A stretch of 7,004 nt of DNA, taken from assembly GCA_947626405.1 (NCBI GenBank), contig CANQSE010000101.1, positions 1 through 7,004 on the forward strand, in the 5' to 3' direction. Below are positions 1 through 6,709 of this stretch, in pieces. Position 1 is the first letter of the stretch, and each line of letters begins with the position of its first letter. The stretch comes from an uncultured Acetatifactor sp. GTDB taxonomy: Bacteria > Bacillota > Clostridia > Lachnospirales > Lachnospiraceae. A program made the position numbers and the translations under genes. The notes beneath the pieces are model-generated. The model searched no databases and was not told the DNA's origin. It was given only the letters and a program-made list of their open reading frames with translations.

Positions 1-125
1 CGGAAGCGTGTCTGTCGGGAGAATATCGGCAGTACAGGGCGTGACTTGCACGGTAAATGCCGAACTGTTACATAAAGTGCCATTTCGCGTGCGCAACCGA
101 GCGGAAGCGCCACCCCCCCTGAAGG
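1..125. other. Intergenic region downstream of the ABC exporter genes
   Basis: No gene is supported here. The region holds the 41-bp repeat at 10-50, an 8-base direct repeat CGGAAGCG at 1-8 and 102-109, a run of seven C at 113-119, and a weak hairpin (GTGCGC at 89-94 against GCGCCAC at 107-113, one bulged base, 12-base loop). The hairpin has no T-run on either side, so it is not a convincing intrinsic terminator. A short plus-strand open frame crossing the repeat has no good start signal and runs into the antisense of the exporter gene, so it is not called. Confidence 0.6.
10..50 (+). repeat. 41-bp intergenic repeat, copy 1 (inverted relative to copy 2)
   Basis: This stretch begins GTCTGTCGGGAG and ends GGGCGTGACTTGCA. 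It matches the reverse complement of 6539-6579 at 38 of 41 positions; the only differences are the three bases at 22-24 (AAT here, CGC in the other copy). It lies about 75 bases beyond the stop codon of the exporter gene that ends at 126. Weaker similarity continues a few bases to the left, and the window edge prevents finding the true border. Such sharp conservation in non-coding DNA suggests a dispersed extragenic repeat family. The family assignment is inference; the match itself is read directly from the sequence. Confidence 0.85.
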
Positions 126-2081
126 TTACGTCGCCGCCGCATTGCCCGTATAAAGCTGATAATACTTTCCTTTTTCCTCCAGAAGCTGATCATGCGTGCC
201 GCGCTCTATAATCCTTCCCTGCTCAAGCACCATGATGCAGTCGCTGTTTTTGACAGTGGAAAGCCTGTGGGCAATTACAAATGTGGTTCTGCCCATCATA
301 AGCGCATCCATGCCGCGCTGCACCAGCTTCTCAGTCCTTGTGTCAATCGAGCTTGTAGCTTCGTCAAGTATGAGCACCGGCGGATCCGCGATTGCCGCCC
401 GGGCAATGGCTAAAAGCTGTCTCTGGCCCTGGCTCAGATTTGCGCCGTCTCCGTGCAGCATGGTGTTGTAGCCTTCCGGCAGCCTGCGTATAAAACCGTC
501 CGCATTTGCAAGCTTCGCTGCACGAATCACTTCCTCGTCGGTTGCGTCCAGTTTTCCGTAACGTATGTTATCCATCACTGTACCGGTAAAGAGATGGGTA
601 TCCTGAAGCACGATTCCAAGCGAACGCCTCAGGTCAGCCTTCTTTATCTTATTTACGTTTATGCCGTCGTAACGTATCTTGCCGTCCTGAATGTCATAGA
701 AACGGTTGATAAGGTTTGTGATGGTGGTCTTCCCCGCTCCGGTTGCGCCGACAAAGGCGATCTTCTGTCCGGGCTTGGCATAGAGCTCGATGTCGTGCAG
801 AATCATCCTCTCGTCCGTATATCCGAAATCGACGTGATCGAATACGACATCTCCCTTAAGCTCCGTATAAGTCGTTGTGTCAGTCGCCTTGTGGTAATGC
901 TTCCACGCCCACAGTCCCGTGTGCCGGCTGCTTTCACAAAGACTGCCGTCCGGTTCCTTCTCGGCATTTACAAGTTCCACATAACCCTCGTCCGTCTCGG
1001 GTTCCTCGTCCATCATGCGGAAGATACGGTCCCCGCCTGCCAGCGCCATAATAATGCTGTTGATCTGCATTGTAATCTGGTTGACCGGCATATTAAAGGA
1101 TCTGTTTAAGTTGAGGAAGCTTGCAAGGCTGCCCAGGGTCAGTCCTGACACTCCGGTAAGAGCCAGTATACCGCCGCTTACGGCGCAGACGACATAATTC
1201 AGGTTTCCAAGCTGCGCGTTTACGGGGCCTATGATATTGGCAAACTTGTTTGCGGAATACGCGCTCTCATAGAGCCTGTCATTCAGTTCGTTAAACTCCG
1301 CAAGGCTCTCCTCCTCGTGACAGAAGACCTTTACCACCTTCTGCCCGGTCATCGTCTCCTCCACGCAGCCGTTCAGGGCTCCAAGAGATCTCTGCTGCCC
1401 AAGGAAAAAGCGGCTGCTCAGTCCGCCGATCTTCTTTGCGGCGACCATCATAAGGCTCACCATGACTAACGTAATCAAAGTAAGCGGCACATCCAGCATA
1501 AACATTGACACCAGCACGCTTACCACAGTCACCGCGCTGTTTATTAACTGCGGGATGCTCTGGCTGATAAGCTGACGCATGGTATCGATATCATTTGTGT
1601 AAAGAGACATGATATCACCGTGGGAATGAGTGTCAAAATATTTGATGGAAAGCTTTTCCATCTTTTCAAACATATCGTTTCTCAGGTTTCTCATCGTGCC
1701 CTGCGTCACGTATATCATGAGTCTCGACTGGGCAAACGACGCAGCCACGCCGAGGCCGTAAAAGCACGCGACTCGCCCGATGGCGCCCGCAAGAGGCGTA
1801 AAATCGGGATTCTGGCTCTCAAGGAGCGGGACGATATAATCGTCAATAAGAGTTCTCATAAACAGAGTTCCCTGGAGTCCGGCAAACACAGTGACAAATA
1901 TACAGATCACAACGCATGCCCAGTGAACGGCGTAATCCTTAAGCACATAGCCAAGAACACGCTTTAATATTTTCCCGGGATTTTCGATCTTTGGCCTTGG
2001 TCCTCTCATCCTTCCACCGGGACCGAAGCCCTTGTTTTCTCTGGGAACCCTCTGATCGGAATTTATTTTCTCCTCCGCCAT
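126..2081 (-). CDS. ABC exporter half-transporter, catalytic-site subunit (BmrD/TM288-like)
   Basis: This is one half of a heterodimeric type IV ABC exporter in the cell membrane, predicted to pump drugs, lipids or peptides outward using ATP; the substrate is not readable. The 651-residue protein has a basic Gly/Arg/Pro-rich N-terminus (about 15-35), roughly six membrane helices (about 53-340) and an ATPase domain from about 410. ATPase motifs are Walker A GATGAGKT (445-452), Q-loop Gln493, signature LSQGQ (549-553, a variant of LSGGQ), Walker B VLILDE (569-574) with catalytic Glu574, and switch His605. A hydrophilic insert at about 370-408 (includes GLWAWKHYHK) separates the two domains; length and insert recall BmrD (YheH). 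ATG at 2081 is chosen because AAGGGAGG lies 8 bases upstream and the ATG sits one base after the partner's stop, implying translational coupling. Longer in-frame starts at 2177 or 2102 would overlap the partner gene. Confidence 0.95.
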   Translation of the reverse strand: MAEEKINSDQRVPRENKGFGPGGRMRGPRPKIENPGKILKRVLGYVLKDYAVHWACVVICIFVTVFAGLQGTLFMRTLIDDYIVPLLESQNPDFTPLAGAIGRVACFYGLGVAASFAQSRLMIYVTQGTMRNLRNDMFEKMEKLSIKYFDTHSHGDIMSLYTNDIDTMRQLISQSIPQLINSAVTVVSVLVSMFMLDVPLTLITLVMVSLMMVAAKKIGGLSSRFFLGQQRSLGALNGCVEETMTGQKVVKVFCHEEESLAEFNELNDRLYESAYSANKFANIIGPVNAQLGNLNYVVCAVSGGILALTGVSGLTLGSLASFLNLNRSFNMPVNQITMQINSIIMALAGGDRIFRMMDEEPETDEGYVELVNAEKEPDGSLCESSRHTGLWAWKHYHKATDTTTYTELKGDVVFDHVDFGYTDERMILHDIELYAKPGQKIAFVGATGAGKTTITNLINRFYDIQDGKIRYDGINVNKIKKADLRRSLGIVLQDTHLFTGTVMDNIRYGKLDATDEEVIRAAKLANADGFIRRLPEGYNTMLHGDGANLSQGQRQLLAIARAAIADPPVLILDEATSSIDTRTEKLVQRGMDALMMGRTTFVIAHRLSTVKNSDCIMVLEQGRIIERGTHDQLLEEKGKYYQLYTGNAAAT

Positions 2082-2082
2082 G

Positions 2083-3834
2083 TCATTCGCCTCCCTTCTC
2101 ATCAAAGTCCCCGCTTCCGCTGGTCTGGGACTCGTAAACTTCCCTGTAGATCTCGTTGGAGGCAAGCAGCTCCTCATGTGTACCGAAACCGTCTATCTCG
2201 CCCTCGTGCATCACTATGATACGATCCGCATGCTCAACGCTGGAAATTCTCTGGGCTATGATAAGCTTTGTTGTGCCCGGGATCTCCTCCGCAAACGCCC
2301 GCCTGATCTTTGCGTCAGTTGCGGTATCAACCGCGCTGGTTGAGTCATCAAGGATAAGCACCTTTGGTTTTTTCAGAAGCGCCCTGGCAATACAGAGCCT
2401 CTGCTTCTGTCCGCCGGAAACATTGGTTCCTCCCTGCTCAATATAAGTATTATAACCGTCGGGCATTTTTTCTATAAACTCGTCGGCGCAGGCAAGCTCA
2501 CACACCTTTTTGCACTCCTCCTCCGACGCGTCCCTGCATCCCCATCTTAAATTGTCCAGAATAGTTCCCGAGAACAGCACGTTATTCTGGAGCACTACCG
2601 CCACCTGGTTCCTTAAAGCCTCCATGTCATAGAGACGCACATCCAAGCCGCCCACCAGCAGCTTTCCTTCCGTCACGTCGTAAAGTCTTGATATAAGGTT
2701 TACAAGACTCGACTTCGCGCTTCCGGTGCCGCCGATGATCCCGATGGTCTCGCCGGAACGGATGTCAAGATTGATATTCTTTAACACCGCGGAACCCGCA
2801 TCCTTTTTGTAGCTGAAGGAAACGTTCTCAAAACGGATGCTGCCGTCCTTTACCTCATACACCGGATCCGCGGGATTTTTCAGATCCGACTCCTCATTAA
2901 GGATTTCGCACACACGCCTTGCGCTCGCCGCGGACATTGTGAGCATTACGAAAATCATGGACAGCATCATCAGATTCATCAGAATATTCATACAGTAGGT
3001 CAGCAGACTGGTAAGCTGGCCGATGGTGAGCGTATTATTCACTATCATATGCGCCCCTATCCAGCTTATCAAAATAATACACGTGTAGACGGTGAGGTTC
3101 ATAACGGGATTGTTCCACGCCACAATTCCCTCAGCCTTGCAGAATATCTTATATATGTTCCCGCTGGCCTTTTTAAACTTTTCGTTCTCGTAGTCCTCAC
3201 GCACATACGCCTTTACAACACGTATGGCGGATACGTTTTCCTGTACGCTCTCATTCAGATCGTCGTACTTCGGAAAAGCCTGTGAAAAATGTTTCATCGA
3301 TCGTGTGACTATAAAAGCCAGAATACACCCCAGTACAATCACGGCGACCAGGTAAACGCTGGCAAGCCTTGGGCTTATCAAAAATGACATAATCATGGCA
3401 AACGCAAGCGAAAAAGGCGCTCTCATGCACATGCGCAGTATCATCTGATAAGCGTTCTGGATATTTGTCACGTCGGTGGTAAGTCTGGTAACAAGACCTG
3501 ATGTACTGAATTTGTCAATGTTTGCAAAACTGAAGGTCTGAATCTTTTCATACATTGCCCGCCGCAGATTTCTCGCAAATCCGGTGGAGGCCTTCGCTCC
3601 GCACACGCCGCCTCCGATACCGAATAAAAGGCTCAAAAGCGCTGCCGCAAGCATCAGTCCGCCTACCGCAAGAATGTGATTCATATTGCCCGGCGGAGTT
3701 ACGCCGTCATCGATGATAGACGCCATGAGCAGGGGAATAATCATTTCCATGATGACCTCCAGGATCATAAACATGGGCGTCAGCAGCGATGCCGTTTTGA
3801 ACTCTTTGATCTGAGCTCCAAGAGTTTTCAGCAT
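2083..3834 (-). CDS. ABC exporter half-transporter, degenerate-site subunit (BmrC/TM287-like)
   Basis: This is the partner half of the heterodimeric ABC exporter. The 583-residue protein has about six membrane helices (approx. 18-40, 53-75, 135-154, 157-178, 243-265, 275-300) and an ATPase domain from about 330. Walker A is GGTGSAKS (368-375), with Ala373 in place of the usual Gly before Lys374. Q-loop is Gln416 and the signature is a canonical VSGGQ (472-476). Walker B is VLILDD (492-497), so Asp497 stands where the catalytic Glu should be. The switch His is replaced by Gln528 (IIAQRIS). These Asp and Gln replacements are the hallmark of the degenerate subunit in TM287/288 and BmrCD, so its own site probably binds ATP without rapid hydrolysis. 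Start: ATG at 3834 has AAAGGAAG 7 bases upstream. An upstream TTG at 3858 has poorly spaced signals and would only add eight residues. It is the first gene of the pair. Confidence 0.95.
   Translation of the reverse strand: MLKTLGAQIKEFKTASLLTPMFMILEVIMEMIIPLLMASIIDDGVTPPGNMNHILAVGGLMLAAALLSLLFGIGGGVCGAKASTGFARNLRRAMYEKIQTFSFANIDKFSTSGLVTRLTTDVTNIQNAYQMILRMCMRAPFSLAFAMIMSFLISPRLASVYLVAVIVLGCILAFIVTRSMKHFSQAFPKYDDLNESVQENVSAIRVVKAYVREDYENEKFKKASGNIYKIFCKAEGIVAWNNPVMNLTVYTCIILISWIGAHMIVNNTLTIGQLTSLLTYCMNILMNLMMLSMIFVMLTMSAASARRVCEILNEESDLKNPADPVYEVKDGSIRFENVSFSYKKDAGSAVLKNINLDIRSGETIGIIGGTGSAKSSLVNLISRLYDVTEGKLLVGGLDVRLYDMEALRNQVAVVLQNNVLFSGTILDNLRWGCRDASEEECKKVCELACADEFIEKMPDGYNTYIEQGGTNVSGGQKQRLCIARALLKKPKVLILDDSTSAVDTATDAKIRRAFAEEIPGTTKLIIAQRISSVEHADRIIVMHEGEIDGFGTHEELLASNEIYREVYESQTSGSGDFDEKGGE
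2090..2097 (-). promoter_or_regulatory. Ribosome binding site deciding the start of the second exporter gene
   Basis: On the minus strand AAGGGAGG ends 8 bases before the ATG at 2081. It lies inside the last codons of the upstream exporter half (stop TGA at 2083-2085, then one C, then ATG). This arrangement favours coupled translation and near-equal amounts of the two subunits, and it rules against the longer in-frame starts. Confidence 0.85.
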
Positions 3835-3969
3835 TACTACACTTCCTTTCTTCTCCAAGGTTCCTTTTCCTTTTTATTTACACACATATATATGATACAG
3901 AATATTAAATTTTTTTGCACCTGTTTTTTTACCTGAATAAGGAAATTTCATATCAGGTTCACTAATTGT
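3835..3969 (-). promoter_or_regulatory. AT-rich leader between tex and the ABC exporter genes
   Basis: This 135-base gap is markedly more AT-rich than its surroundings, as expected of a region holding the exporter promoter. On the minus strand it contains a 6-bp inverted repeat (ACCTGA at 3958-3953, TCAGGT at 3936-3931, 16-base loop), followed by A-runs rather than a T-run, so it is not an intrinsic terminator. A -10-like TATCAT occurs near 3897-3892 but has no good -35 partner. A ribosome binding site, AAAGGAAG (3849-3842), serves the ATG at 3834. A 25-codon open frame without a clear ribosome binding site spans 3951-3874. The promoter is thus likely here but not pinpointed; read-through from tex is also possible. 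Confidence 0.4.
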
Positions 3970-6402
3970 TTATTCTTTTTTAATAATGGACGGATCTATT
4001 TTCATGGTGAGCGAAATACGCTTTTTTGCGGTGTCAACGCTCAAAACCTGCACATCCACAATGTCTCCCACGCTGACGGCTTCAAGCGGGTGACGGATAA
4101 AACGATCCGTTATCCTCGAAATATGCACCAGCCCGTCCTGATGCACGCCGATGTCCACAAACGCGCCGAAGTCGATCACATTGCGCACTGTTCCCTTAAG
4201 TACCATTCCGGGTTTAAGATCCTTCATCTCCAGAACGTCGCTTCTTAAGATTGGCCCTGGCATCTGCTCCCTGGGATCTCTTGCCGGCTTTTCCAGCTCC
4301 CTCAGTATATCGCTCAGCGTGATCTCTCCGATACCGAGCTCCTGAGCAAGCTTACCTTTGTCGCCGACGCGTTTTTCCAGGCTCCAAGTCTCCGCCGGGA
4401 CAGAAATGCCGTCACGCTGCGAAGCAGCCCGTCTTTCTTTGGCGTCGGCGTTATTGACTGAATTGGTCGAAGCCTTTCCCGACACCTGATCCGCCTGCGG
4501 TGTCACTCCACCCAATGCGGCCGCCAGAGCCTTTCCCATGGCCGTGCTTGTATTCCTGACCTGCACGGCTTGGGGCTTTGCTTTTTGTGACACGGCTGAC
4601 ATACCGTCCGTCGCAAAAGCATTTCCCCCTCTATTCCCGCGTTTTTCCGCCTTTGCGCGTTTCTGTGCGACACGGACGTCATCAAAAGTCATTCCAAGCT
4701 TTTCCAGCAGCTCCGGATGCACGCTTGTCGCATCAAGAGGATTTTCACCGTCCTGTATTCTCATAAATCCGGCACACTGCTCAAAAGCCTTCGGCCCCAG
4801 CTTCGCCACCTTGAGAAGCTGTCCGCGGTTTGTGAAACGGCCGTTCTTTTCCCTGTATTCGACTATATTCTTTGCTATGGTCTTTGTCACTCCCGAAATA
4901 TACTCAAGCAGTGACACGGACGCAGTGTTAAGGTCAACACCCACCTTATTCACGCTGTCTTCCACTACTCCGTTAAGCGCATCTCCCAGTTTTTTCTGGT
5001 TCATGTCGTGCTGGTACTGTCCCACCCCGATTGATTTCGGGTCAATTTTCACAAGCTCCGCAAGAGGATCCTGGAGCCTTCTGGCTATGGACGCCGCGCT
5101 CCTCTGACCCACGTCAAAATTCGGAAATTCCTCCGTTGCAAGTCTGCTGGCCGAGTAGACGCTCGCTCCCGCCTCGTTCACTATCACATACTGCACGGGC
5201 CTGTCAAGCTCCTTCAGAAGCTCCACGATGACCTGCTCCGACTCTCTTGACGCGGTTCCGTTCCCAAGCGAGATAAGATCCACGTTATACTTTCCGATCA
5301 GGCGTTTGAGCTCCTCTTTGGCCTCCTTCACTTTGTTCTGAGGGGCGGTTGGATAAATGACCTTTGTGTCAAGAACCTTTCCGGTAGGATCGACCACGGC
5401 CAGCTTACAGCCCGTGCGGAAGGCAGGATCCCATCCAAGGACCACCTTCCCTGTTATCGGGGGCTGCAGAAGAAGCTGTTCCAGATTCCTGCCAAAGACC
5501 GAAATTGCCCCGTCCTCGGCTTTTTCCGTCAGTTCGTTTCTGATATCCCTCTCGATCGCGGGCGCTATAAGACGTTCATAGCTGTCCCGCACAACCTCCT
5601 GTAAAATCTGCGTTGTCTCAGGATTGTCCGCAGTGATGACCTTCTTTTCAAGATACCTAATGATCCGTTCCACCGGCGCATTTATCTTTACCGTCAGGAA
5701 CTTTTCCGCTTCTCCCCTGTTTAACGCAAGCACCCTGTGGCCGGGCACCTTCTTCACAGGCTCCTCAAACCGGTAATACATCTCGTAGACGCTTTCCGTC
5801 TTTTCGTCCCTTGCCGAGCTTGTTATAATGCCCTCATCCATTGTCGCTTCCCTGATATAGCTGCGGTAATCCGCATCGTCGGAGATGCTTTCGGCAATTA
5901 TATCCTTTGCTCCCTGCAGCGCGTCCTCCGGACTCTCCACGCGCTTCTCCTGCGGGACGTCGTCCGCCGTCACATATTTCGCGGCCTCCTCCTTCACTGG
6001 AAGCGGGGTAATCTGCCCAAGAATATACTCCGCAAGCGCATCAAGCCCCTTCTCCTTTGCCACGCTCGCCCTTGTCCTTCGTTTGGGGCGATACGGCCTG
6101 TAAAGGTCTTCCACCGCCACAAGAGTCTGCGCCGAATTAATCTTCTCTTTGAGCTCATCCGTCAGCTTACCCTGTTCCCCGATGCTTTCAAGGACCTGCT
6201 GCTTTTTTTCTTCGAGATTTCTCAGGTATGTAAGCCGTTCATAGAGGCTGCGGAGCTGTTCGTCGTTTAAAGAGCCGGTCGCTTCCTTTCTGTAACGCGA
6301 TATGAAAGGGATCGTGTTCCCCTCGTCAATTAGCTTTACGGCAGCTTCCACCTGCCATTTTTCCACATTCAGTTCCTCTTTCAGTTTCAGAATTATATCC
6401 AT
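3970..6402 (-). CDS. tex: Tex family S1 RNA-binding protein
   Basis: This is a cytoplasmic nucleic-acid-binding protein of the Tex family, related in fold to eukaryotic Spt6 and implicated in transcription and RNA handling. The 810-residue protein shows the family order: an N-terminal helical region with IPFISRYRKEATGSL (31-45) and DLYRPYRPKRRTRA (99-112); a YqgF/RNase H-like fold from about 317 with GWDPAFRTG (323-331) and SLGNGTASRE (378-387); helix-hairpin-helix motifs around 499-550; and a C-terminal S1 domain at about 728-801 (IDFGAFVDIG, DGLVHIS). Most Tex proteins are somewhat shorter. The extra length lies in a low-complexity Ala/Ser/Gln/Asn/Lys-rich stretch at about 581-672. Its ATG at 6402 is kept because the opening residues match the usual Tex N-terminus. 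GGGAAG lies 4 bases upstream and AGGAAAGG 12 bases upstream, so the ribosome binding site is not ideal. It is co-oriented with the exporter genes, 135 bases away. Confidence 0.97.
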   Translation of the reverse strand: MDIILKLKEELNVEKWQVEAAVKLIDEGNTIPFISRYRKEATGSLNDEQLRSLYERLTYLRNLEEKKQQVLESIGEQGKLTDELKEKINSAQTLVAVEDLYRPYRPKRRTRASVAKEKGLDALAEYILGQITPLPVKEEAAKYVTADDVPQEKRVESPEDALQGAKDIIAESISDDADYRSYIREATMDEGIITSSARDEKTESVYEMYYRFEEPVKKVPGHRVLALNRGEAEKFLTVKINAPVERIIRYLEKKVITADNPETTQILQEVVRDSYERLIAPAIERDIRNELTEKAEDGAISVFGRNLEQLLLQPPITGKVVLGWDPAFRTGCKLAVVDPTGKVLDTKVIYPTAPQNKVKEAKEELKRLIGKYNVDLISLGNGTASRESEQVIVELLKELDRPVQYVIVNEAGASVYSASRLATEEFPNFDVGQRSAASIARRLQDPLAELVKIDPKSIGVGQYQHDMNQKKLGDALNGVVEDSVNKVGVDLNTASVSLLEYISGVTKTIAKNIVEYREKNGRFTNRGQLLKVAKLGPKAFEQCAGFMRIQDGENPLDATSVHPELLEKLGMTFDDVRVAQKRAKAEKRGNRGGNAFATDGMSAVSQKAKPQAVQVRNTSTAMGKALAAALGGVTPQADQVSGKASTNSVNNADAKERRAASQRDGISVPAETWSLEKRVGDKGKLAQELGIGEITLSDILRELEKPARDPREQMPGPILRSDVLEMKDLKPGMVLKGTVRNVIDFGAFVDIGVHQDGLVHISRITDRFIRHPLEAVSVGDIVDVQVLSVDTAKKRISLTMKIDPSIIKKE

Positions 6403-6459
6403 TATTCTTCCCAGCCTTTCCTAAGCAAAACAGCGTTTTCCGCGACACTCACAGACCTT

Positions 6460-6488
6460 ATTATACTAAATAATCCCCGCATGCGCAA
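6460..6488 (-). promoter_or_regulatory. Sigma-A type promoter of tex
   Basis: On the minus strand a perfect -10 box TATAAT (6465-6460) follows a partial -35 box TTGCGC (6488-6483) at the ideal 17-base spacing. Transcription would begin near 6453, giving a leader of about 50 bases before the tex ATG at 6402. No operator or riboswitch-like structure is evident in that short leader. Confidence 0.7.
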
Positions 6489-6538
6489 GGCGGCATTGCC
6501 CACTACTTACTCAGCCACTCCTTACCCATCCCCTCCCT

Positions 6539-6579
6539 TGCAAGTCACGCCCTGTACTGCCGATGCGCTCCCGACAGAC
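6539..6579 (-). repeat. 41-bp intergenic repeat, copy 2 (inverted relative to copy 1)
   Basis: The minus strand here matches 10-50 at 38 of 41 positions, with differences only in the triplet at 6565-6567 (minus-strand CGC instead of AAT). The two copies point toward each other and enclose the tex and exporter genes, about 6.5 kb apart. This copy lies about 50 bases upstream of the tex -35 box and about 60 bases upstream of the rightward -35 box, so it sits between two divergent promoters without overlapping either. Confidence 0.85.
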
Positions 6580-6588
6580 GAGCTTTCA

Positions 6589-6616
6589 CCCGGTTTAGCA
6601 CATAACGGACACCGGG
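6589..6616. repeat. Short inverted repeat near the rightward promoter
   Basis: CCCGGT (6589-6594) and ACCGGG (6611-6616) form a 6-bp inverted repeat with a 16-base spacer. GAG (6580-6582) and CTC (6617-6619) could extend it across a bulge. It lies about 24 bases upstream of the -35 box of the gene starting at 6710. It could be an operator half-site pair, part of the repeat element next to it, or chance. There is no T-run, so it is not an intrinsic terminator. Confidence 0.3.
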
Positions 6617-6639
6617 CTCGAAATATCACTCTGTTGTAT

Positions 6640-6668
6640 TTGACATTACAAAATGGAAATGATACATT
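6640..6668 (+). promoter_or_regulatory. Sigma-A type promoter of the rightward membrane-protein gene
   Basis: A perfect -35 box TTGACA (6640-6645) is followed after 17 bases by the -10 box TACATT (6663-6668, four of six consensus positions). The preceding bases TGA (6660-6662) supply an extended -10 TGn motif. Transcription would start near 6675, leaving a leader of about 35 bases that carries the ribosome binding site at 6691-6698. Confidence 0.75.
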
Positions 6669-6690
6669 ATATATTAAGAAGTCAAAGCAA

Positions 6691-6698
6691 AAAGGAGG
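6691..6698 (+). promoter_or_regulatory. Ribosome binding site of the rightward gene
   Basis: AAAGGAGG is a near-perfect Shine-Dalgarno sequence ending 11 bases before the ATG at 6710. It fixes the start of the partial gene, since in-frame TGA codons lie just upstream in the other frames and no better start follows closely. Confidence 0.85.
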
Positions 6699-6709
6699 CG
6701 CCTGACCTG

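Larger units (their letters stand above)
6403..6709. other. Divergent intergenic region between tex and the membrane-protein gene
   Basis: This 307-base region has no supported gene. From left to right it holds the tex leader and promoter, a pyrimidine-rich stretch (about 6500-6538), the second copy of the 41-bp repeat, an inverted repeat at 6589-6616, and the rightward promoter and ribosome binding site. Two overlapping open frames here (plus 6481-6705, minus 6522-6773) run through the repeat and regulatory elements, resemble no known protein, and are treated as spurious. Confidence 0.7.

Noticed and set aside
89..113. Hairpin after the exporter genes as a terminator
   Set aside because: The stem is short with a bulge and no T-run follows on the minus strand.
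8..211. Short plus-strand open frame at the left edge containing the repeat
   Set aside because: Its start is not ATG, it has no ribosome binding site, and its 3' part is antisense to the exporter gene.
453..1109. Plus-strand open frame of 218 codons opposite the exporter gene
   Set aside because: It is fully antisense to the ATPase domain of a clear ABC exporter, has no ribosome binding site and its translation resembles no known family; similar shadows occur opposite tex.
2082..2177. Longer N-terminus for the second exporter gene (starts at 2177 or 2102)
   Set aside because: These starts lie inside the coding region of the partner gene and add a sequence unlike exporter N-termini. The ATG at 2081 has a strong, well-spaced ribosome binding site.
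3835..3858. TTG start eight codons upstream for the first exporter gene
   Set aside because: Its potential ribosome binding site is only about two bases away, and the ATG at 3834 has good spacing and gives the N-terminus expected of homologs.
3931..3958. Hairpin after tex as an intrinsic terminator
   Set aside because: The stem is only 6 bp with a 16-base loop and is followed on the minus strand by A rather than T. On the plus strand the T-run precedes the stem, so it works in neither direction.
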